Source: Vallitalea okinawensis
GTDB lineage: Bacteria > Bacillota > Clostridia > Lachnospirales > PQDH01
Direction: 5' to 3'
Assembly: GCF_002964605.1 (NCBI RefSeq)
Contig: NZ_PQDH01000016.1
Span: 1 to 61,224 of the forward strand
DNA length: 61,224 bases
Below, piece after piece: positions 8,689-18,457 of this stretch. A model generated the notes under the pieces. That model did no database searches. It was given only the letters and a program-made list of their open reading frames with translations, and was not told the DNA's origin. Within the stretch, counting starts at the first letter, position 1. Every line of letters starts with the position of its first letter. Position numbers and translations under genes: made by a program.

Positions 8689-9519
8689 ATGCAATTACAT
8701 TCCAATACACTTCAAATTCATAGTAAAGAAAAGCTCAAGTGGCTGACATTTCCACATTTCGATGCAACAGGCAAAACAAAACACTGTTTTACAACCAAAC
8801 ATGGTGGTGTTAGTCATGGCATTTATCAATCCTTAAATCTTGGTTTTTCCAGAGGAGATGAAGAAGAGAACGTAAGAGAAAATTATCAAATCATCTGTAA
8901 AGCTATTGAAGTCGATGAAAATGATCTTGTATTCTCTCAACAAGTTCACAAAGATCAAATATATCACGTTACATCTCAAGATATGGGGAAAGGCTACCGA
9001 TTGGATAGTGATATCAAGGAGATTGATGGATTAATAACAAATGAAAAGGGAATTCCACTTATTACTTTTTATGCAGACTGTGTTCCGCTTTTTTTCCTTG
9101 ATCAAGTTAAAGAAGTAGTAGCCCTTGCTCATGCAGGATGGCGAGGTACGGTGCAAAAAATTGGGGCGAAAATGGTTACAGTTATGCAAGAATCCTATGG
9201 CTCTGACATGAAGGATATTCTAATTGGTATTGGTCCTTCCATTGGTTCTTGTTGCTTTGAAGTAGGAGAGGAAGTTGTTAATGAATTTAAAAAAGCATTC
9301 CCTGATGAGGAAAAATACTTGATTATGCCTAGACAAAATGGCAAATATATGATAGATTTATGGTCGGCTAATAAACTTACTTTAATAAAAGAAGGCATCC
9401 TTGAAGATAATATTCTTATAACGGATTTATGCACGAAGTGTCATCTTGATCACTTCTATTCACATAGAGGACATCATGGGATGAGAGGCTCTCTAGCTGC
9501 AATTATCCAATTAAAGTAA
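8689..9519 (+). CDS. pgeF: Peptidoglycan editing factor / YfiH-type laccase-domain protein
   Basis: A 276-residue member of the multicopper-polyphenol-oxidase-like YfiH family (PgeF), reported to hydrolyse or edit wrongly incorporated peptidoglycan precursors. Its members also show purine nucleoside phosphorylase-like activity. Seen: FTTKHGGVSHGIYQSLNLG, the metal ligands in YADCVPLFF and LAHAGWRGTVQKI, GPSIGSCCFEVGEEV, CTKCHLDHFYSHR and HHGMRGSLAAI. I prefer the ATG at 8689, behind GGTGA, over a TTG at 8671. It is 16 bases ahead of the DUF512 gene. Confidence 0.9.
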   Translation: MQLHSNTLQIHSKEKLKWLTFPHFDATGKTKHCFTTKHGGVSHGIYQSLNLGFSRGDEEENVRENYQIICKAIEVDENDLVFSQQVHKDQIYHVTSQDMGKGYRLDSDIKEIDGLITNEKGIPLITFYADCVPLFFLDQVKEVVALAHAGWRGTVQKIGAKMVTVMQESYGSDMKDILIGIGPSIGSCCFEVGEEVVNEFKKAFPDEEKYLIMPRQNGKYMIDLWSANKLTLIKEGILEDNILITDLCTKCHLDHFYSHRGHHGMRGSLAAIIQLK

Positions 9520-9535
9520 CGTAAGGGGAATACTG

Positions 9536-10849
9536 ATGACAGAACATATTATAACAAAAGTCGTAAAAGGGAGTATTGCGGAAGAGTTAGAGATCGAAGC
9601 AGGTGACCGATTACTTTCTATAAACGGAAAAGAAATAAAAGATGTTTTTGACTATTACTTCTTTATAGAAGAAGAATATATAGAAGTATCCTTCTTAAAA
9701 CCTAATGGTGAGGAATGGATATTTGAAATTGAAAAAGATTATAATGAAGATCTTGGTATTAAGTTTGAAGCTGACTTGATGGATAACTATAAATCATGCA
9801 GAAATAAATGCATTTTTTGTTTTATAGATCAAATGCCTAAGGGCATGCGTAAGACTTTATATTTTAAAGATGATGATTCACGACTATCCTTCTTAAAAGG
9901 TAATTATATTACATTGACGAATATGAAAGAGGATGATATTCAACGCATTATCAAATATAGAATGTCACCAATCAATGTATCAGTCCACACAACCAATCCA
10001 GAACTACGTAAAAAGATGCTTAATAATAAATTTGCAGGGCAGGTCCTAGAATATATTCAACGATTAGCCGATGCAGGGATTACATTAAATGGTCAGATTG
10101 TTCTTTGCAAAGGTGTTAACGATGGTGAAGAACTCAATCGAAGTATTCGAGAATTATCAGACTTTATTCCTCATATGCAGAGTGTATCAGTAGTACCTGT
10201 GGGTATATCAAAATACCGTGAAGGATTATATAATCTAGAACCATTTTCAAAAGATGATGCTATAGCAGTTGTAGACTTAATTGAAAGTTGGCAAAAGAAG
10301 ATCAGTGAAGAGACTGGTAAACATTTTATCCACGCTTCAGATGAGTTTTATATTTTATCAGAGAGACCAATACCAGAGGAAGAACGGTATGATGGCTATT
10401 TACAGTTAGAAAATGGAGTAGGTATGGTTAGGCTCTTTATGGATGAATTTGAATCAAGTTTTAAAAAACTGAAATCCAATACTGAAATTTCTAAAAAGTT
10501 AACTATAGCTACATCATTATTACCACTATCTATTATTAATCATTGTGCTTCTCAACTAAAAGAGAAGTTTCCAAATGTAGATTTAAAAGTTATCGGTATT
10601 AAGAATAAATTTTTTGGTGATCGAATAACTGTATCAGGTTTACTAACTGGTAGTGATATCATAGAGCAATTGAAAGGTATTGACCTTGGAGATGAGCTTC
10701 TATTACCAAGTAATCTACTAAAAGCAGAAGAAGAGATATTATTAGATGATATAACAGTTAAAGAAATTGAAGATGAACTAAAAACATCAGTTCGTATTGT
10801 TGAAACATCTGGTAAGGATCTGATTGAAGCAATACTAGAGAAGTCATAG
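9536..10849 (+). CDS. DUF512-family radical SAM protein with PDZ-like N-terminus
   Basis: Protein of 437 residues. The first ~75 residues form a PDZ-like domain (KVVKGSIAEELEIEAGDRLLSINGKEI). Next comes an iron-sulfur motif CRNKCIFCFIDQMPKGM with CxxxCxxC spacing and a TIM-barrel-like middle (SVHTTNPELRKKML), then the C-terminal DUF512 domain. The family is strongly conserved next to der in Clostridia and resembles radical SAM enzymes. Its substrate is unknown. The start follows AAGGGGAATACTG. Confidence 0.9.
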   Translation: MTEHIITKVVKGSIAEELEIEAGDRLLSINGKEIKDVFDYYFFIEEEYIEVSFLKPNGEEWIFEIEKDYNEDLGIKFEADLMDNYKSCRNKCIFCFIDQMPKGMRKTLYFKDDDSRLSFLKGNYITLTNMKEDDIQRIIKYRMSPINVSVHTTNPELRKKMLNNKFAGQVLEYIQRLADAGITLNGQIVLCKGVNDGEELNRSIRELSDFIPHMQSVSVVPVGISKYREGLYNLEPFSKDDAIAVVDLIESWQKKISEETGKHFIHASDEFYILSERPIPEEERYDGYLQLENGVGMVRLFMDEFESSFKKLKSNTEISKKLTIATSLLPLSIINHCASQLKEKFPNVDLKVIGIKNKFFGDRITVSGLLTGSDIIEQLKGIDLGDELLLPSNLLKAEEEILLDDITVKEIEDELKTSVRIVETSGKDLIEAILEKS

Positions 10850-10893
10850 ATAAGATAGTATAAGAGACTAGAAGAAATCAAAGGAGAATGTAC

Positions 10894-12216
10894 ATGAAAC
10901 CAATTGTTGCAGTAGTTGGTAGACCTAATGTTGGAAAATCAACATTATTTAACCGATTAGCTGGGGAACGTATTTCTATTGTAGAAGATACGCCTGGCGT
11001 TACTAGAGATAGGATTTATGCAGATGTAGAATGGCTTAACTATAATTTCACATTAATTGATACCGGTGGTATTGAACCTGATAGTGATGATTTAATACTT
11101 AGTCATATGCGTAAACAAGCAGAAATAGCTATAGAAACAGCATCAGTTATTTTATTTATTGTTGACGGTAAAACAGGTCTTACTGATACCGACGCAGAAG
11201 TAGCTACAATGTTAAGAAAAGCTAAGAAACCTGTTGTACTGGCTGTTAACAAAATCGATGATCGTAATAAAATGTCCTATGAAGTTTATGAGTTTTATAA
11301 TCTAGGGCTAGGCGATCCTTTCCCAATCTCTGCAGAGCAGATGCTTGGTTTAGGGGATATGTTGGACGAAGTAGTTAAGAATTTTGATCAGGATGAAATC
11401 AAGGAAGAGGACGATGATATTTTAAAGGTAGCCATTATTGGTAAACCAAATGTAGGGAAATCTTCACTTATTAATAAAATTCTTGGTGAGAATAGAGTTA
11501 TCGTGTCTGATATAGCTGGAACTACTCGTGATGCAATTGATACGCCTGTTACTGTTGATGGTAAAGAATTTGTTTTCATTGATACTGCTGGGATACGAAG
11601 AAAGAGTAAAATCAAAGAAGATATAGAGAAATACAGTATTGTTCGTTCTGTATCAGCAATAGAAAGAGCAGGAGTCGCGGTTATCCTTATTGATGCAGAA
11701 AAGGGTGTTACAGAGCAAGATGCTAAGATTGCTGGTATTGCTCATGAAAGAGGTAAAGCTTCTATCATTGTTGTGAATAAATGGGATGCTATTGAAAAAG
11801 ATGATAAGACCATGTATCGTTATATGAATGACTTAGGTGAAACTTTCAGCTTCATGACTTATGCACCAATGATGTTTATTTCTGCTAAGACAGGTCTTAG
11901 AGTTAATAAGTTATTTGAAACTATAGAGATGGTTTCTCAAAATCATGCCTTGCGTGTGTCAACAGGTTTATTGAATGATATCCTTTACGAAGCTATGGCA
12001 ATGAATCAACCACCTTCAGATAAAGGTAAGCGACTAAAGATTTACTATATGACACAAGTATCTGTTAAACCACCGACCTTTGTTCTCTTTGTAAACGATC
12101 GTCAACTAATGCATTTTTCATATAGAAGGTATATTGAGAATCAACTAAGAGAAGCCTTCGGTTTTAAAGGAACACCTATACGTTTTATCGTTAGAGAAAG
12201 GAAAGGGAAGGAATAG
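10894..12216 (+). CDS. der: Ribosome-associated GTPase Der (EngA)
   Basis: Essential double GTPase that assists 50S ribosomal subunit assembly. Two G domains are seen in tandem: [23 protein letters not shown] and NKID in the first, and [27 protein letters not shown] and NKWD in the second. A KH-like C-terminal domain follows and contains [21 protein letters not shown] use the ATG at 10894: an ATG at 10888 directly abuts the AAGGAGA ribosome binding site. The 440-residue length is typical. plsY begins 3 bases after the stop. Confidence 0.98.
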   Translation: MKPIVAVVGRPNVGKSTLFNRLAGERISIVEDTPGVTRDRIYADVEWLNYNFTLIDTGGIEPDSDDLILSHMRKQAEIAIETASVILFIVDGKTGLTDTDAEVATMLRKAKKPVVLAVNKIDDRNKMSYEVYEFYNLGLGDPFPISAEQMLGLGDMLDEVVKNFDQDEIKEEDDDILKVAIIGKPNVGKSSLINKILGENRVIVSDIAGTTRDAIDTPVTVDGKEFVFIDTAGIRRKSKIKEDIEKYSIVRSVSAIERAGVAVILIDAEKGVTEQDAKIAGIAHERGKASIIVVNKWDAIEKDDKTMYRYMNDLGETFSFMTYAPMMFISAKTGLRVNKLFETIEMVSQNHALRVSTGLLNDILYEAMAMNQPPSDKGKRLKIYYMTQVSVKPPTFVLFVNDRQLMHFSYRRYIENQLREAFGFKGTPIRFIVRERKGKE

Positions 12217-12218
12217 GT

Positions 12219-12848
12219 ATGTTTAGACTTATAAGTTTAGGGATTGGGTATTTGTTTGGATGTTTACAAACTGCTTTCTTTTTAGGGAAAATAGCTAATA
12301 ATATAGATATAAGAAATTTTGGTAGTGGTAATGCTGGAACGACAAATGTTATAAGGGTTTTAGGTTGGAAAGCTGGTATCATCACTTTCTTAGGCGATTT
12401 ATTGAAAGCGGTTATTGCTGTAGTTGTTTGTAGGACATTGTTTCCAGATATGAGTTTATTGGCATCTTTATATGCTGGTATAGGAGTTATTATGGGACAT
12501 AATTGGCCATTCTTCCTTAAGTTTAAAGGAGGAAAAGGAATAGCTGCTACTATTGGTACCATTTTAGCTGTTGACTGGGTTGTTGGTCTAATTGTCGCAG
12601 GTATTCTCATAGTGACTTTGCTAATAACCCGCTATGTATCATTAGGAGCTCTTTTATTAACAGCCAGTGTTCCGATTTTGTTTGCCATCTTCTATAATGG
12701 ATATGCTAATTATTTTGAAATTGTCGGTATTGGGCTTCTTATAACGATTTTTGCATTTATAAGACATCGTGCTAACATTAAAAGATTATTATCTGGAACA
12801 GAATCTAAACTTGGTCAACGTTCAAAGAAAAAAGTAGGAGATGAATAA
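12219..12848 (+). CDS. plsY: Acyl-phosphate:glycerol-3-phosphate acyltransferase PlsY
   Basis: Integral membrane enzyme that transfers the acyl group of acyl-phosphate to glycerol-3-phosphate, the first step of phospholipid synthesis. In 209 residues it has about five membrane segments and the three active-site loops: NFGSGNAGTTNVIRVLG, HNWPFFLKFKGGKGIA and, near the end, FIRHRANIKRLLSGTE. It is coupled with der upstream and gpsA, which supplies its substrate, 2 bases downstream. Confidence 0.97.
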   Translation: MFRLISLGIGYLFGCLQTAFFLGKIANNIDIRNFGSGNAGTTNVIRVLGWKAGIITFLGDLLKAVIAVVVCRTLFPDMSLLASLYAGIGVIMGHNWPFFLKFKGGKGIAATIGTILAVDWVVGLIVAGILIVTLLITRYVSLGALLLTASVPILFAIFYNGYANYFEIVGIGLLITIFAFIRHRANIKRLLSGTESKLGQRSKKKVGDE

Positions 12849-12850
12849 TT

Positions 12851-13891
12851 ATGAAGAACATAGCTATCATGGGTTCAGGTGGCTGGGGTATTGCTCTAGC
12901 AATCTTGCTACATAATAACGGTCACAACGTAACTATTTGGTCCTATAGTGAGAGTGAATGTAAGGATATAAATGAGAACCATAAGAATACAGAGTATCTT
13001 CCAGACATAGACATTCCAAAAGGCGTTAAAGCAACAAATGACTATGCTGCATTATTAACAGAAAGTGATATCATTGTTGTAGCTATACCATCAAGCTATT
13101 TAAGACAATCATTGGAATTGTTTAAGGATTTTATTCGCCCTGATCAAGAAATAATTAATGTAGCGAAAGGTCTTGAAAAAGAAACATTAAAAACTTTATC
13201 GCAAGTTATTGAAGAAATATTACCTAATAATCAAGTTGCAGTTTTATCTGGACCTAGTCATGCTGAAGAAGTAGCTCGTAAGATTCCAACTACATGTGCA
13301 GCTTCTTCGAAATCAAAAGCTGCAGCGGTTGTTGTACAAGATCTCTTTATGAGTGATTATTTTAGAGTGTATACGAATCCAGATTTAGTTGGTGTTGAGC
13401 TAGGTGGAGCACTTAAAAATGTTATTGCCTTAGCAGCTGGTGCTTCTGATGGACTAGGATACGGTGATAATACCAAAGCAGCTCTTATGACAAGAGGTAT
13501 CGCTGAAATCTCTCGTCTAGGTATTGCAATGGGGGCAGATTTTCATACATTCAATGGTTTATCTGGAGTTGGAGATTTAATAGTAACTTGCACCAGCATG
13601 CACAGTAGGAATCGTCGTGCAGGAATCCTTCTTGGTAAAGGTAAGTCATTAGAGGAAACTCTGGATGAAGTCCATATGGTAGTTGAAGGTGTGCATACGG
13701 CTCAGGCTGCTTTAGCATTTGCTAAGGAATATAAGGTTGAAATGCCAATCGTTGAAAAGATAAATCAAGTCTTATTCGAGGGCAAAGATGCTCATACAGC
13801 CGTGAAAGAATTAATGCTTCGTCACAAGAAAGGTGAACACCTTTCCTATGATTTAATGACTGAAGAATTTATTGAATGGAAAATGAAATAG
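12851..13891 (+). CDS. gpsA: NAD(P)-dependent glycerol-3-phosphate dehydrogenase
   Basis: Reduces dihydroxyacetone phosphate to sn-glycerol-3-phosphate for phospholipid synthesis. Length is 346 residues. Seen: the Rossmann motif IMGSGGWGIALAILL, VAKGLEKET, VLSGPSHAEEVA and the catalytic-lysine region LGGALKNVIALAAG, followed by GDNTKAALMTRGIAEI. The ribosome binding site is AGGAGATG. It ends the der-plsY-gpsA operon, followed by a terminator. Confidence 0.98.
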   Translation: MKNIAIMGSGGWGIALAILLHNNGHNVTIWSYSESECKDINENHKNTEYLPDIDIPKGVKATNDYAALLTESDIIVVAIPSSYLRQSLELFKDFIRPDQEIINVAKGLEKETLKTLSQVIEEILPNNQVAVLSGPSHAEEVARKIPTTCAASSKSKAAAVVVQDLFMSDYFRVYTNPDLVGVELGGALKNVIALAAGASDGLGYGDNTKAALMTRGIAEISRLGIAMGADFHTFNGLSGVGDLIVTCTSMHSRNRRAGILLGKGKSLEETLDEVHMVVEGVHTAQAALAFAKEYKVEMPIVEKINQVLFEGKDAHTAVKELMLRHKKGEHLSYDLMTEEFIEWKMK

Positions 13892-13905
13892 AATTTTAAA
13901 GTATA

Positions 13906-13933
13906 AAAGCTGGTTAAAAGACCAGCTTTTTTT
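13906..13933 (+). terminator. Rho-independent terminator of der-plsY-gpsA
   Basis: AAAGCTGGT (13906-13914) pairs with ACCAGCTTT (13921-13929), with a 6-base loop and a run of T. Confidence 0.9.
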
Positions 13934-14031
13934 GACCATTAAGCTTTATACTGGTATAATAGCTATGATTATACATAAAAAAGATAAGATTAAAAATATA
14001 CTAAACTATATACGATAAAGGGGAGAAAATC

Positions 14032-15579
14032 ATGTCCAGAATTAATGAAGAAGTAGTACTTAATTATTATTTGAATTTGATGGAAGATGATCAAGTTGAG
14101 TTTATGAAAGGAAAGCCACATGTAAAAAAAGAAGTTAGAAACTGTATTAATCAACTAAAGCAAGAAGAGCAGATACATAATCGTATTGGTGTCGCCAAAG
14201 AATTATGGAAAATACTCTTTGAAGCTGCCATGAGTTTTATTCATCCAGATAAGTCAGGATATGATGAATTATTTGATTATTTCGATAAATTTGTCGAATT
14301 TGAAGAGTTAATATTTGCTACAGATTCCTTTTACAGAGACCACACCTTACATTGTCTGTGGGTATATTTCTTAGGGGAATATATTTATAATAAAGATGAA
14401 TTTTATAAGATTGTGAGAAAGGATAGAGATGAAACCAATCATTTTCTGCATTTGCTTGGTTACCTAATGAAAGATGAGGAAATTATAAAGAAAGTAGGTA
14501 AAGAAGGAAAAGAAACATTTGAAGCTCTAGAGAAATATATGAGTATGGAGCAAGCTGTTCATTGTATCACAGCGCTAACACATGATTTAGGATATCCTAT
14601 TAAAAAGATAAATAGAATTAATTCATCTATAGGTAAAATACTACCAAATTTCTCTATTAAGTCATTCAGCGAGTTTGATTTTAAATACAATAATGAGCAA
14701 GTTCAATTCATTAAGACTTTTATCGATTTCATAGGAGATGATATACATACTAGCTTAAATTTCACAGATGAGGATGGCGGTCGTATAAGATATGATGTTA
14801 ATCCAGATATGGATGATACGGAGGCAATCTTTTTAGCTAAAAAAGAACTACTTAAAGGTGATAGTCTCAAACACCTAGTCATTAAACATTCTCTTAAGCA
14901 GATACCAGCTCAAAGATTGAGATATTCCTGTGATTTTGAAAGTTATCAGCATGGCATTATGAGTGCCTATTTGCTGATGACAACACTTAGAACTTTTAAG
15001 ACAATGAATTTTATACATGATAAAGATGACCAGATAATCATCGATATGAATCACTATGCTAACTTAGCTTCAAAACAAGATATTTTAAAGGCTATAAGCG
15101 ATCATACAAGTGATGGTTTTAGAATACAAGATCTGTCCCATGTGTCGCAGTTTTTAACCTTTATAGATGAGTTGGAGGAGTTTTCCAGAATTTCTAGAGG
15201 CAATCAATATCGTCAGTACATTAATGAGTTTTGTCAGACAGATCTTTATATTAAAGATGATATCTTTCATATAGATTTTATTTTTGATAATGAAGAGATA
15301 GTAGGTCTTGATCCTGAAAGAGCATTTAAAGGAAAATGTAAAAGACTCTTATCACTATTCGATATTCCTCAATTAAGTGAAGACTTAAAGATACATTATC
15401 GTGTTTTAGGAAGACTTAAAAAGGACCAGAAGATCTATGAACTAATTATCAAAAATAAATTTGCAAAAATTATTATTGATGGTGAAGAACAAGCTATCCC
15501 ACAGTATCTGAATTCACGAGACTTTCTAACAAGTGAAGAATATGCATTATTACGTGAAGATGAACAAATAATGCATTAG
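14032..15579 (+). CDS. HD-domain metal-dependent phosphohydrolase-like protein
   Basis: Protein of 515 residues that I cannot name. It has the spaced metal ligands of an HD domain: a first histidine in DHTLHCLW (about residue 102-109), the HD pair in THDLGYP (about 184) and a late aspartate in AISDHTSD (about 360). The surrounding sequence is helical, as expected. The ~100 residues at each end match nothing I know. HD proteins commonly hydrolyse nucleotides such as dNTPs, (p)ppGpp or cyclic dinucleotides; which substrate applies here is not visible. It has its own AAAGGGGAG ribosome binding site and upstream region. Confidence 0.65.
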   Translation: MSRINEEVVLNYYLNLMEDDQVEFMKGKPHVKKEVRNCINQLKQEEQIHNRIGVAKELWKILFEAAMSFIHPDKSGYDELFDYFDKFVEFEELIFATDSFYRDHTLHCLWVYFLGEYIYNKDEFYKIVRKDRDETNHFLHLLGYLMKDEEIIKKVGKEGKETFEALEKYMSMEQAVHCITALTHDLGYPIKKINRINSSIGKILPNFSIKSFSEFDFKYNNEQVQFIKTFIDFIGDDIHTSLNFTDEDGGRIRYDVNPDMDDTEAIFLAKKELLKGDSLKHLVIKHSLKQIPAQRLRYSCDFESYQHGIMSAYLLMTTLRTFKTMNFIHDKDDQIIIDMNHYANLASKQDILKAISDHTSDGFRIQDLSHVSQFLTFIDELEEFSRISRGNQYRQYINEFCQTDLYIKDDIFHIDFIFDNEEIVGLDPERAFKGKCKRLLSLFDIPQLSEDLKIHYRVLGRLKKDQKIYELIIKNKFAKIIIDGEEQAIPQYLNSRDFLTSEEYALLREDEQIMH

Positions 15580-15634
15580 AATATGTCATCTTCTTTCCTC
15601 CAAATGCGTATTTATATATAAAGGGGGAATGGCG

Positions 15635-16972
15635 ATGGAAGAAAAATATAGCGAAGTCCATTTAGTAACCCTACCTGATATGAATGTTGCCACCTATCAA
15701 GCGAAAAGTTTCTGCCCTGAAGATGATGCGATAGATTACATGCAAAATTGGTTTGAAAAGATGGGAATAGTCAAAGACAATAATACAAGAGCTTTTGGCT
15801 TTAACGTACCAGTATCGACTGAAGAGGGCACTCAGGGTATACGAGGCTATCAACTGATGGTGACGGTACCTCAAAATGTGAAAGCATCGGATGATGTTAC
15901 CATAACAACTATAAAAAGTGATCAATATGCAGTTATGCGCATAAAAGATCCTTTCGAAGATCCTCTTCAAACAATACCATTAGGTTGGCAGATTCTTCAA
16001 AATTGGGTTCGTACAACAGAGTTTAGACCAAGTGAAGGTCATTATTCTCTTGAAGAAATAGTTACTCAAGGGGATACATCTTATATTGATCTTTATTATC
16101 CTGTAGTTAATGAGAATAATAGACAGGCTGGCAGGAGAAACAATCAACAAAACAATGGCCGGCAAAATAACAGTCAAGGTCGACAGAATACTGCGAGGAA
16201 TAATCAGCAACCTGCACGGCAAAATGCTCAACAGGTTGGTATGCAATCTAATCAACAAATGAATAATAGGAATAATCAACAGGCTGGTATGCAACCACAA
16301 CCTAGTCAACAGATGAATATGGGAAATCCCCAAGGAGGTATGCAACCGCAACCTAATCAACAGATGAACATGGGAAATCCCCAAGGAGGTATGCAACCGC
16401 AACCTAATCAACAAATGAATATGGGAAATCCCCAAGGAGGTATGCAACCGCAACCTAATCAACAGATGAACATGGGAAATCCCCAAGGAGGTATGCAACC
16501 GCAACCTAGTCAACAGATGAATATGGGAAATCCCCAAGTAGGTATGCAACCGCAACCTACACAACAAATGAACATGGGAAATCCTCAAGGAGGTATTCTA
16601 CCAAATTTTCAAGCAAATTTGAGAAACTTTCTTTTTGGGAAGAGGGCTAATAACCAACCTCAAAGGAATATGAGAAATGAATTCCAAAGAGGGATGCCTG
16701 CAAATCCACAAAGGAGCATAAGTAATAATCCTCCAGGAATTTATCATCCTCCTCAGATGGATTTAAAAAATAATCCAATGGGTAGTTTACCACCAAATAC
16801 TTCAATGAACATGAGGAACCATCCAATGAACGGTATGCATGGGTATCAGCCAGGAGGTATGCAGCATAATTATCAAGGTGGAGGAATGCCTAATAATAGA
16901 CAGCCTAATAATCAAAGCAGAGAACTACCAGGTAGACGAAGCTTCTGGCCTTTTAATAGAACTAATAGGTAG
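15635..16972 (+). CDS. GyrI-like effector-binding domain with repetitive Q/N/M-rich tail
   Basis: About 445 residues starting at the ATG at 15635 (8 bases after AAAGGGGG). The first ~165 residues resemble the GyrI/AraC effector-binding fold: LVTLPDMNVATYQAKSFCP, RAFGFNVP, GYQLMVTVP and a terminal SYIDLYYPV strand. The rest is low complexity, made of Q, N, M, P and G, with six copies of a 17-residue repeat GMQPQPNQQMNMGNPQG. No DNA-binding or transmembrane segment is seen. The head probably binds a small amphipathic ligand; the tail looks disordered and prion-like. A strong hairpin terminator follows. Function unknown. Confidence 0.7.
   Translation: MEEKYSEVHLVTLPDMNVATYQAKSFCPEDDAIDYMQNWFEKMGIVKDNNTRAFGFNVPVSTEEGTQGIRGYQLMVTVPQNVKASDDVTITTIKSDQYAVMRIKDPFEDPLQTIPLGWQILQNWVRTTEFRPSEGHYSLEEIVTQGDTSYIDLYYPVVNENNRQAGRRNNQQNNGRQNNSQGRQNTARNNQQPARQNAQQVGMQSNQQMNNRNNQQAGMQPQPSQQMNMGNPQGGMQPQPNQQMNMGNPQGGMQPQPNQQMNMGNPQGGMQPQPNQQMNMGNPQGGMQPQPSQQMNMGNPQVGMQPQPTQQMNMGNPQGGILPNFQANLRNFLFGKRANNQPQRNMRNEFQRGMPANPQRSISNNPPGIYHPPQMDLKNNPMGSLPPNTSMNMRNHPMNGMHGYQPGGMQHNYQGGGMPNNRQPNNQSRELPGRRSFWPFNRTNR
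16286..16591 (+). repeat. Six tandem 51-bp coding repeats
   Basis: Six units of exactly 51 bp (16286-16336, 16337-16387, 16388-16438, 16439-16489, 16490-16540, 16541-16591) encode GMQPQPxQQMNMGNPQG, where x is S, N, N, N, S and T. Units 2-4 are nearly identical at the DNA level, a sign of recent duplication. Confidence 0.95.
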
Positions 16973-17010
16973 CATACTAAGCATCTTCAATAGGCTCAAC
17001 TTCATTTGAA

Positions 17011-17047
17011 AAATAAACATATGATATGTCATATGTTTATTTTTTTT
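17011..17047 (+). terminator. Strong hairpin terminator
   Basis: A perfect 14-bp stem: AAATAAACATATGA (17011-17024) with TCATATGTTTATTT (17029-17042), a 4-base loop and a T-run. It ends the repeat-protein gene. Confidence 0.85.
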
Positions 17048-17158
17048 ACTCTTTTTACTCGATAATGCAAGTTTTTTATATTGTTAAAATATAGTAACTG
17101 ATGTATAATATTCATTGTCGTTGGATTATAATCGTGAAATTCCTTTGGAGGTTATTGG

Positions 17159-18397
17159 ATGAAGAAATTTGGAATTATATTTATAGTTATAGTTGCAGTT
17201 ACATCGATTGCATTTATTTGGAGTCATCAAGAAAGTAATGAAAACCCACCTTCAAAACAACCCATTATTGTTGAGGAAAAAGTGGTTGAAGAAGAGGTTG
17301 TATACGAGCAGAATAACGATCCACTCTATATAACAGGAGCAATCATCGGGAAGGATGCCAGTGGAGGACTTACTGATGTTATGATGGTAGGGGTATTTAA
17401 TACTGAAACATATAACATTGATGTATTTGCTATACCCAGAGACACGAAAATAACAGTTTCAGATGAATTACATAATAGAATTAATGAGGGACTATGGGCG
17501 CCTCAAACCATGAAATTAACAGATTTATACTGGCGTGTTAAGGGAGCAGGATTAGAAGATCCAATCTTGTATACCATAGATGCTATGGAACAGATAGTTG
17601 GTATTCCTATCGATCATTATGTCACCGTTGATACTGATTCTTTTGATCAAGTGATTGATGCTCTTGGAGGTATTGATTTATACGTTCCTATGGATATGAA
17701 TTACGAAGATCCATTTCAAAACTTATACATCCATCTCAAAGAGGGTTATCAACATTTAAATGGTGCCCAAGCTGAGCAGTTGGTTAGGTATCGATCATCT
17801 TATAGTGATTTAGCACGTATAGAAATTCAGCAGTATCTGATACAAAGTTGTGCAGAAGCTCTTTTGAATATTAATAGCATAAAGCAGGTAGAGCAATTAT
17901 TGCGTGTCGTCTATGATATAGTTGAAACAGATATAGGTATACTTGATGCCATCAGTTATTTGAAATATTATGAACATCTGGACTTGAACAGAATAGATTT
18001 TTATACGATACCTGGTATAACCGATAAAATAGATGGCATATGGTATTTTATATACACGGATGAAACAACGGTCTATGAATTTGTTCATCAAAGGTTAAGT
18101 GATGACAATAGTTTTGTTAGTGACAGCAAAGATAGTGTGATCACCATATTAAATGGTACTGGAAAAACAGGTTTAGCCACGAAGTACCGTGATATTCTAA
18201 CAGAAAAAGGTTATCATATTGGTGGATTAGATAACTCAAACGGAAGTTTTCATCAAAAGACACAGATTATTGTTAAAGAAGAAGGTATGGGGTATGATTT
18301 AAGGAGTTATTTCACTTTATCAGAGGTAATAGTAGCTCCGGAGCAAATACCTGAGGGGTCTGATATTGTTATTATCCTTGGGGGATTAGAAGAGTAA
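17159..18397 (+). CDS. LytR-CpsA-Psr (LCP) family cell-wall glycopolymer transferase
   Basis: Membrane-anchored enzyme of the LCP family, which attaches teichoic acids or capsule polymers from lipid carriers to peptidoglycan. The 412-residue protein has an N-terminal membrane helix (residues 3-21) and a short linker. The LCP domain contains DVMMVGVFNTETYNIDVFAIPRDTKI, GGIDLYVPMDMNYEDP, HLNGAQAEQLVRYRSSYSDLARIEIQQ with the catalytic arginines, and a LytR_C domain follows at about 320-400 (ITILNGTGKTGLATKY). The ribosome binding site is TTTGGAGG. It stands alone, convergent with the glycogen operon. Confidence 0.93.
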   Translation: MKKFGIIFIVIVAVTSIAFIWSHQESNENPPSKQPIIVEEKVVEEEVVYEQNNDPLYITGAIIGKDASGGLTDVMMVGVFNTETYNIDVFAIPRDTKITVSDELHNRINEGLWAPQTMKLTDLYWRVKGAGLEDPILYTIDAMEQIVGIPIDHYVTVDTDSFDQVIDALGGIDLYVPMDMNYEDPFQNLYIHLKEGYQHLNGAQAEQLVRYRSSYSDLARIEIQQYLIQSCAEALLNINSIKQVEQLLRVVYDIVETDIGILDAISYLKYYEHLDLNRIDFYTIPGITDKIDGIWYFIYTDETTVYEFVHQRLSDDNSFVSDSKDSVITILNGTGKTGLATKYRDILTEKGYHIGGLDNSNGSFHQKTQIIVKEEGMGYDLRSYFTLSEVIVAPEQIPEGSDIVIILGGLEE

Positions 18398-18410
18398 ATG
18401 GCATAATGAA

Positions 18411-18440
18411 ACCACTCTTGTTGAAGAAGAGTGGTTTTTT
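18411..18440. terminator. Terminator between the LCP gene and glgA
   Basis: ACCACTCTT (18411-18419) pairs with AAGAGTGGT (18427-18434) and is followed by six T. It serves the plus-strand LCP gene, just before the end of the convergent glgA. Confidence 0.85.
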
Positions 18441-18457
18441 AGTATGTCAACTTAGTT

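Noticed and set aside
15980-16588. Long antisense open frame of 202 codons with a repeated H-L-L-x-R-L-R-L-H-T pattern
   Set aside because: It is the reverse reading of the 51-bp tandem repeats; the plus-strand frame has the ribosome binding site and recognisable N-terminal domain.
16286-16591. Tandem repeats as a CRISPR or minisatellite independent of coding
   Set aside because: All six units are exact multiples of three in the frame of the GyrI-like protein and keep the reading frame.
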